Shown: piece after piece, positions 5,946 to 6,620 of the stretch | How positions within the stretch are numbered: position 1 is the stretch's first letter | Layout: each line of letters starts with the position of its first letter | DNA from: Nitrososphaeraceae archaeon | GTDB lineage: Archaea; Thermoproteota; Nitrososphaeria; Nitrososphaerales; Nitrososphaeraceae | Assembly: GCA_030038695.1 (NCBI GenBank) | Contig: JASHSN010000220.1 | Span: forward strand, 1 to 6,620 | DNA length: 6,620 nt | Reading direction: 5' to 3' | The notes under the pieces: model-generated | What the model saw: only the letters and a program-made list of their open reading frames with translations | Databases searched by the model: none | Told to the model about the DNA's origin: nothing | Translations under genes and position numbers: made by a program

Positions 5946-5953
5946 AATAAATA
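5945..5953 (+). promoter_or_regulatory. probable TATA box of the 48-residue gene
   Basis: TAATAAATA is centred 25 nt before the ATG at 5974, the spacing expected for a leaderless archaeal mRNA. No Shine-Dalgarno sequence is present. This is one of the main reasons to believe the short gene. Confidence 0.5.
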
Positions 5954-5973
5954 GGACAAATTAGGATACAACC

Positions 5974-6120
5974 ATGGCGAAGTTCGACGGTGTAAAAGGT
6001 CAGGAGCTTTTAGACGTAGAAATTGGCGATAATGAACTTACTCTAGTTTTCAAGGACAATAGATTCCTTTTCGTGAGGATTGAAAACGGGAGGATAGTAT
6101 GTGAATCTGTACCAGAGTAA
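5974..6120 (+). CDS. hypothetical 48-residue protein
   Basis: I do not recognise this protein. It begins MAKFDGVKGQELLDVEIGD and ends with GRIVCESVPE before a TAA. The alternating hydrophobic pattern (LLDVEI, ELTLVF, RFLFVRI, GRIVCE) predicts four or so beta strands, as in small barrel or SH3-like folds. Net charge is acidic, and there is no signal peptide or membrane segment. A TATA-like box 25 nt upstream supports expression from this ATG. The frame stays open for 64 more codons after the TAA, to another TAA at 6313, but that downstream part is Arg-rich and unlike the first part. The gene stands alone between trpB and the GINS-like gene. Its composition and promoter argue for a real gene; its function is unknown. 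Confidence 0.6.
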   Translation: MAKFDGVKGQELLDVEIGDNELTLVFKDNRFLFVRIENGRIVCESVPE

Positions 6121-6225
6121 GACGACATCAGATTCTACCTTAATTACGAAGCTCAAAATGAATCTAGACGAGTAAGGAGAGCTTTTCGAAAATTGTGTAT
6201 AGGTGACGTTCGGAGTGCAGTCGTA

Positions 6226-6264
6226 CATCCCTGCTGGTATAAGTCCATTGAACCAGCAGAGATG
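6226..6264 (+). repeat. strong hairpin between the small gene and the GINS-like gene
   Basis: CATC (6226-6229) pairs with GATG (6261-6264). After one C/A mismatch, CTGCTGGT (6231-6238) pairs perfectly with ACCAGCAG (6252-6259), leaving a 13-nt loop. The stem has 12 pairs, is GC-richer than its surroundings, and is followed at once by ACA. There is no T-run, so it does not look like an intrinsic terminator. It lies about 93 nt before the GINS-like ATG. It may be a small RNA, a processing signal or a protein site. Confidence 0.45.
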
Positions 6265-6356
6265 ACAAGCTATGAGGTTCATCGACAACATAGGTTTGAT
6301 TCAACGCTTGTTTAATATGGAGTTAGTATGAAAAAGGCCATAGCTGAGTGCAGCAT

Positions 6357-6620
6357 ATGAATCCAAACGTAGGTATTGATAATGATTCGATAAATATCGC
6401 TGAAATTGCTAGCATGCTGCTAAAGGAAGTCCAGATATCGACCTTGCAATCTATACCCTTTGACACATATCAAAAAATAGCAGTTACCTTGGAAAATCTA
6501 CAACTATTCGAATTTGACGGAATCGAAGCAAAAATTAGAGACAGTATGGTAGAAATGATTTCTACAGCGACTAGATTTCTCCTTGAAGTAAGATACCACA
6601 AGATGCGTGATAGAGAAAGT
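6357..6620 (+). CDS. probable GINS complex subunit (Gins15/51-like), 3' end cut by window edge
   Basis: GINS links MCM and other proteins in the archaeal replicative helicase complex. The first 88 codons are visible, starting MNPNVGIDNDSINIAEIASM. The resemblance to the helical A domain of GINS is by pattern. A short N-terminal helix (about 14-25) is followed by LQSIPFDTYQKIAVTLENL (31-49), like the family's L-x-x-I-P-x-D-x-Y motif. Then comes a long helix IRDSMVEMISTATRFLLEVRYHKM (64-87), like the conserved helix ending in an LRxxK-type motif. The B domain would lie beyond the edge. ATG at 6357 is preferred; an in-frame GTG at 6348 is possible, with a stop just before it. A TATA-like stretch TAGTATGAAAAA is centred about 27 nt upstream. 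The nearby cdc6 fits a replication context. It could instead be another helical protein. Confidence 0.55.
   Translation, partial: MNPNVGIDNDSINIAEIASMLLKEVQISTLQSIPFDTYQKIAVTLENLQLFEFDGIEAKIRDSMVEMISTATRFLLEVRYHKMRDRES

Larger units (their letters stand above)
5666..5973. other. AT-rich 308-bp gap between trpB and the small gene
   Basis: I found no convincing coding frame, tRNA or rRNA here. The left half (5717-5799) holds overlapping inverted repeats that could fold as RNA. The right half is strongly AT-rich and holds an 8-bp inverted pair, TAGTCTAA (5862-5869) with TTAGACTA (5939-5946), and the promoter of the next gene. The size and structure allow a small RNA gene, but none is recognised. 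Confidence 0.6.

Noticed and set aside
6043..6291. 82-codon minus-strand open frame
   Set aside because: It overlaps the 48-residue gene antisense, its hydrophobic mixed composition gives no fold signal, and no promoter was seen. A real gene cannot be fully excluded.

Overview
The window looks archaeal, and most likely comes from the Nitrososphaerota (Thaumarchaeota). The evidence is an Orc1/Cdc6 initiator, a probable GINS replication subunit at the right edge, a CTP synthase with the archaeal-style glutaminase loop CFGFQ, and TATA-like boxes about 25-31 nt upstream of several starts with little or no Shine-Dalgarno sequence. The phylum is inferred from the gene set and protein style, not from a database comparison.

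Layout. On the minus strand, a CTP synthase gene (pyrG, 1-1555) runs off the left edge and lacks its last 50 or so codons. Upstream of it, also on the minus strand, are a small winged-helix DNA-binding protein (1749 to about 2048) and the replication initiator cdc6 (2045-3253). These two overlap by four bases and probably form one transcript. A divergent gap of about 180 bp follows. On the plus strand come trpC (3431-4279) and trpB (4397-5665), each with its own promoter region. Then there is an AT-rich 308-bp gap with nested inverted repeats, a 48-residue hypothetical gene with a good promoter (5974-6120), a 236-bp gap holding a strong hairpin, and the first 88 codons of a likely GINS subunit (6357 to the right edge).

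How the genes fit together. trpC and trpB encode two of the last steps of tryptophan synthesis. trpA is not beside trpB, so the tryptophan genes are at least partly dispersed. Both trp genes carry the palindrome ATGTACAT at almost the same distance (88 and 86 nt) before the start codon. Its core TGTACA matches the TRP box bound by the TrpY repressor of Methanothermobacter as I recall it, so a shared tryptophan-responsive control is plausible. cdc6, the winged-helix gene and the GINS-like gene add a DNA-replication theme, and pyrG supplies CTP. I see no mobile element, CRISPR array, rRNA or tRNA.

The most interesting points are the paired ATGTACAT sites, the winged-helix gene that has no canonical start codon for its first helix, and the structured non-coding gaps flanking the 48-residue gene. 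I found no clear new defence or mobile system.
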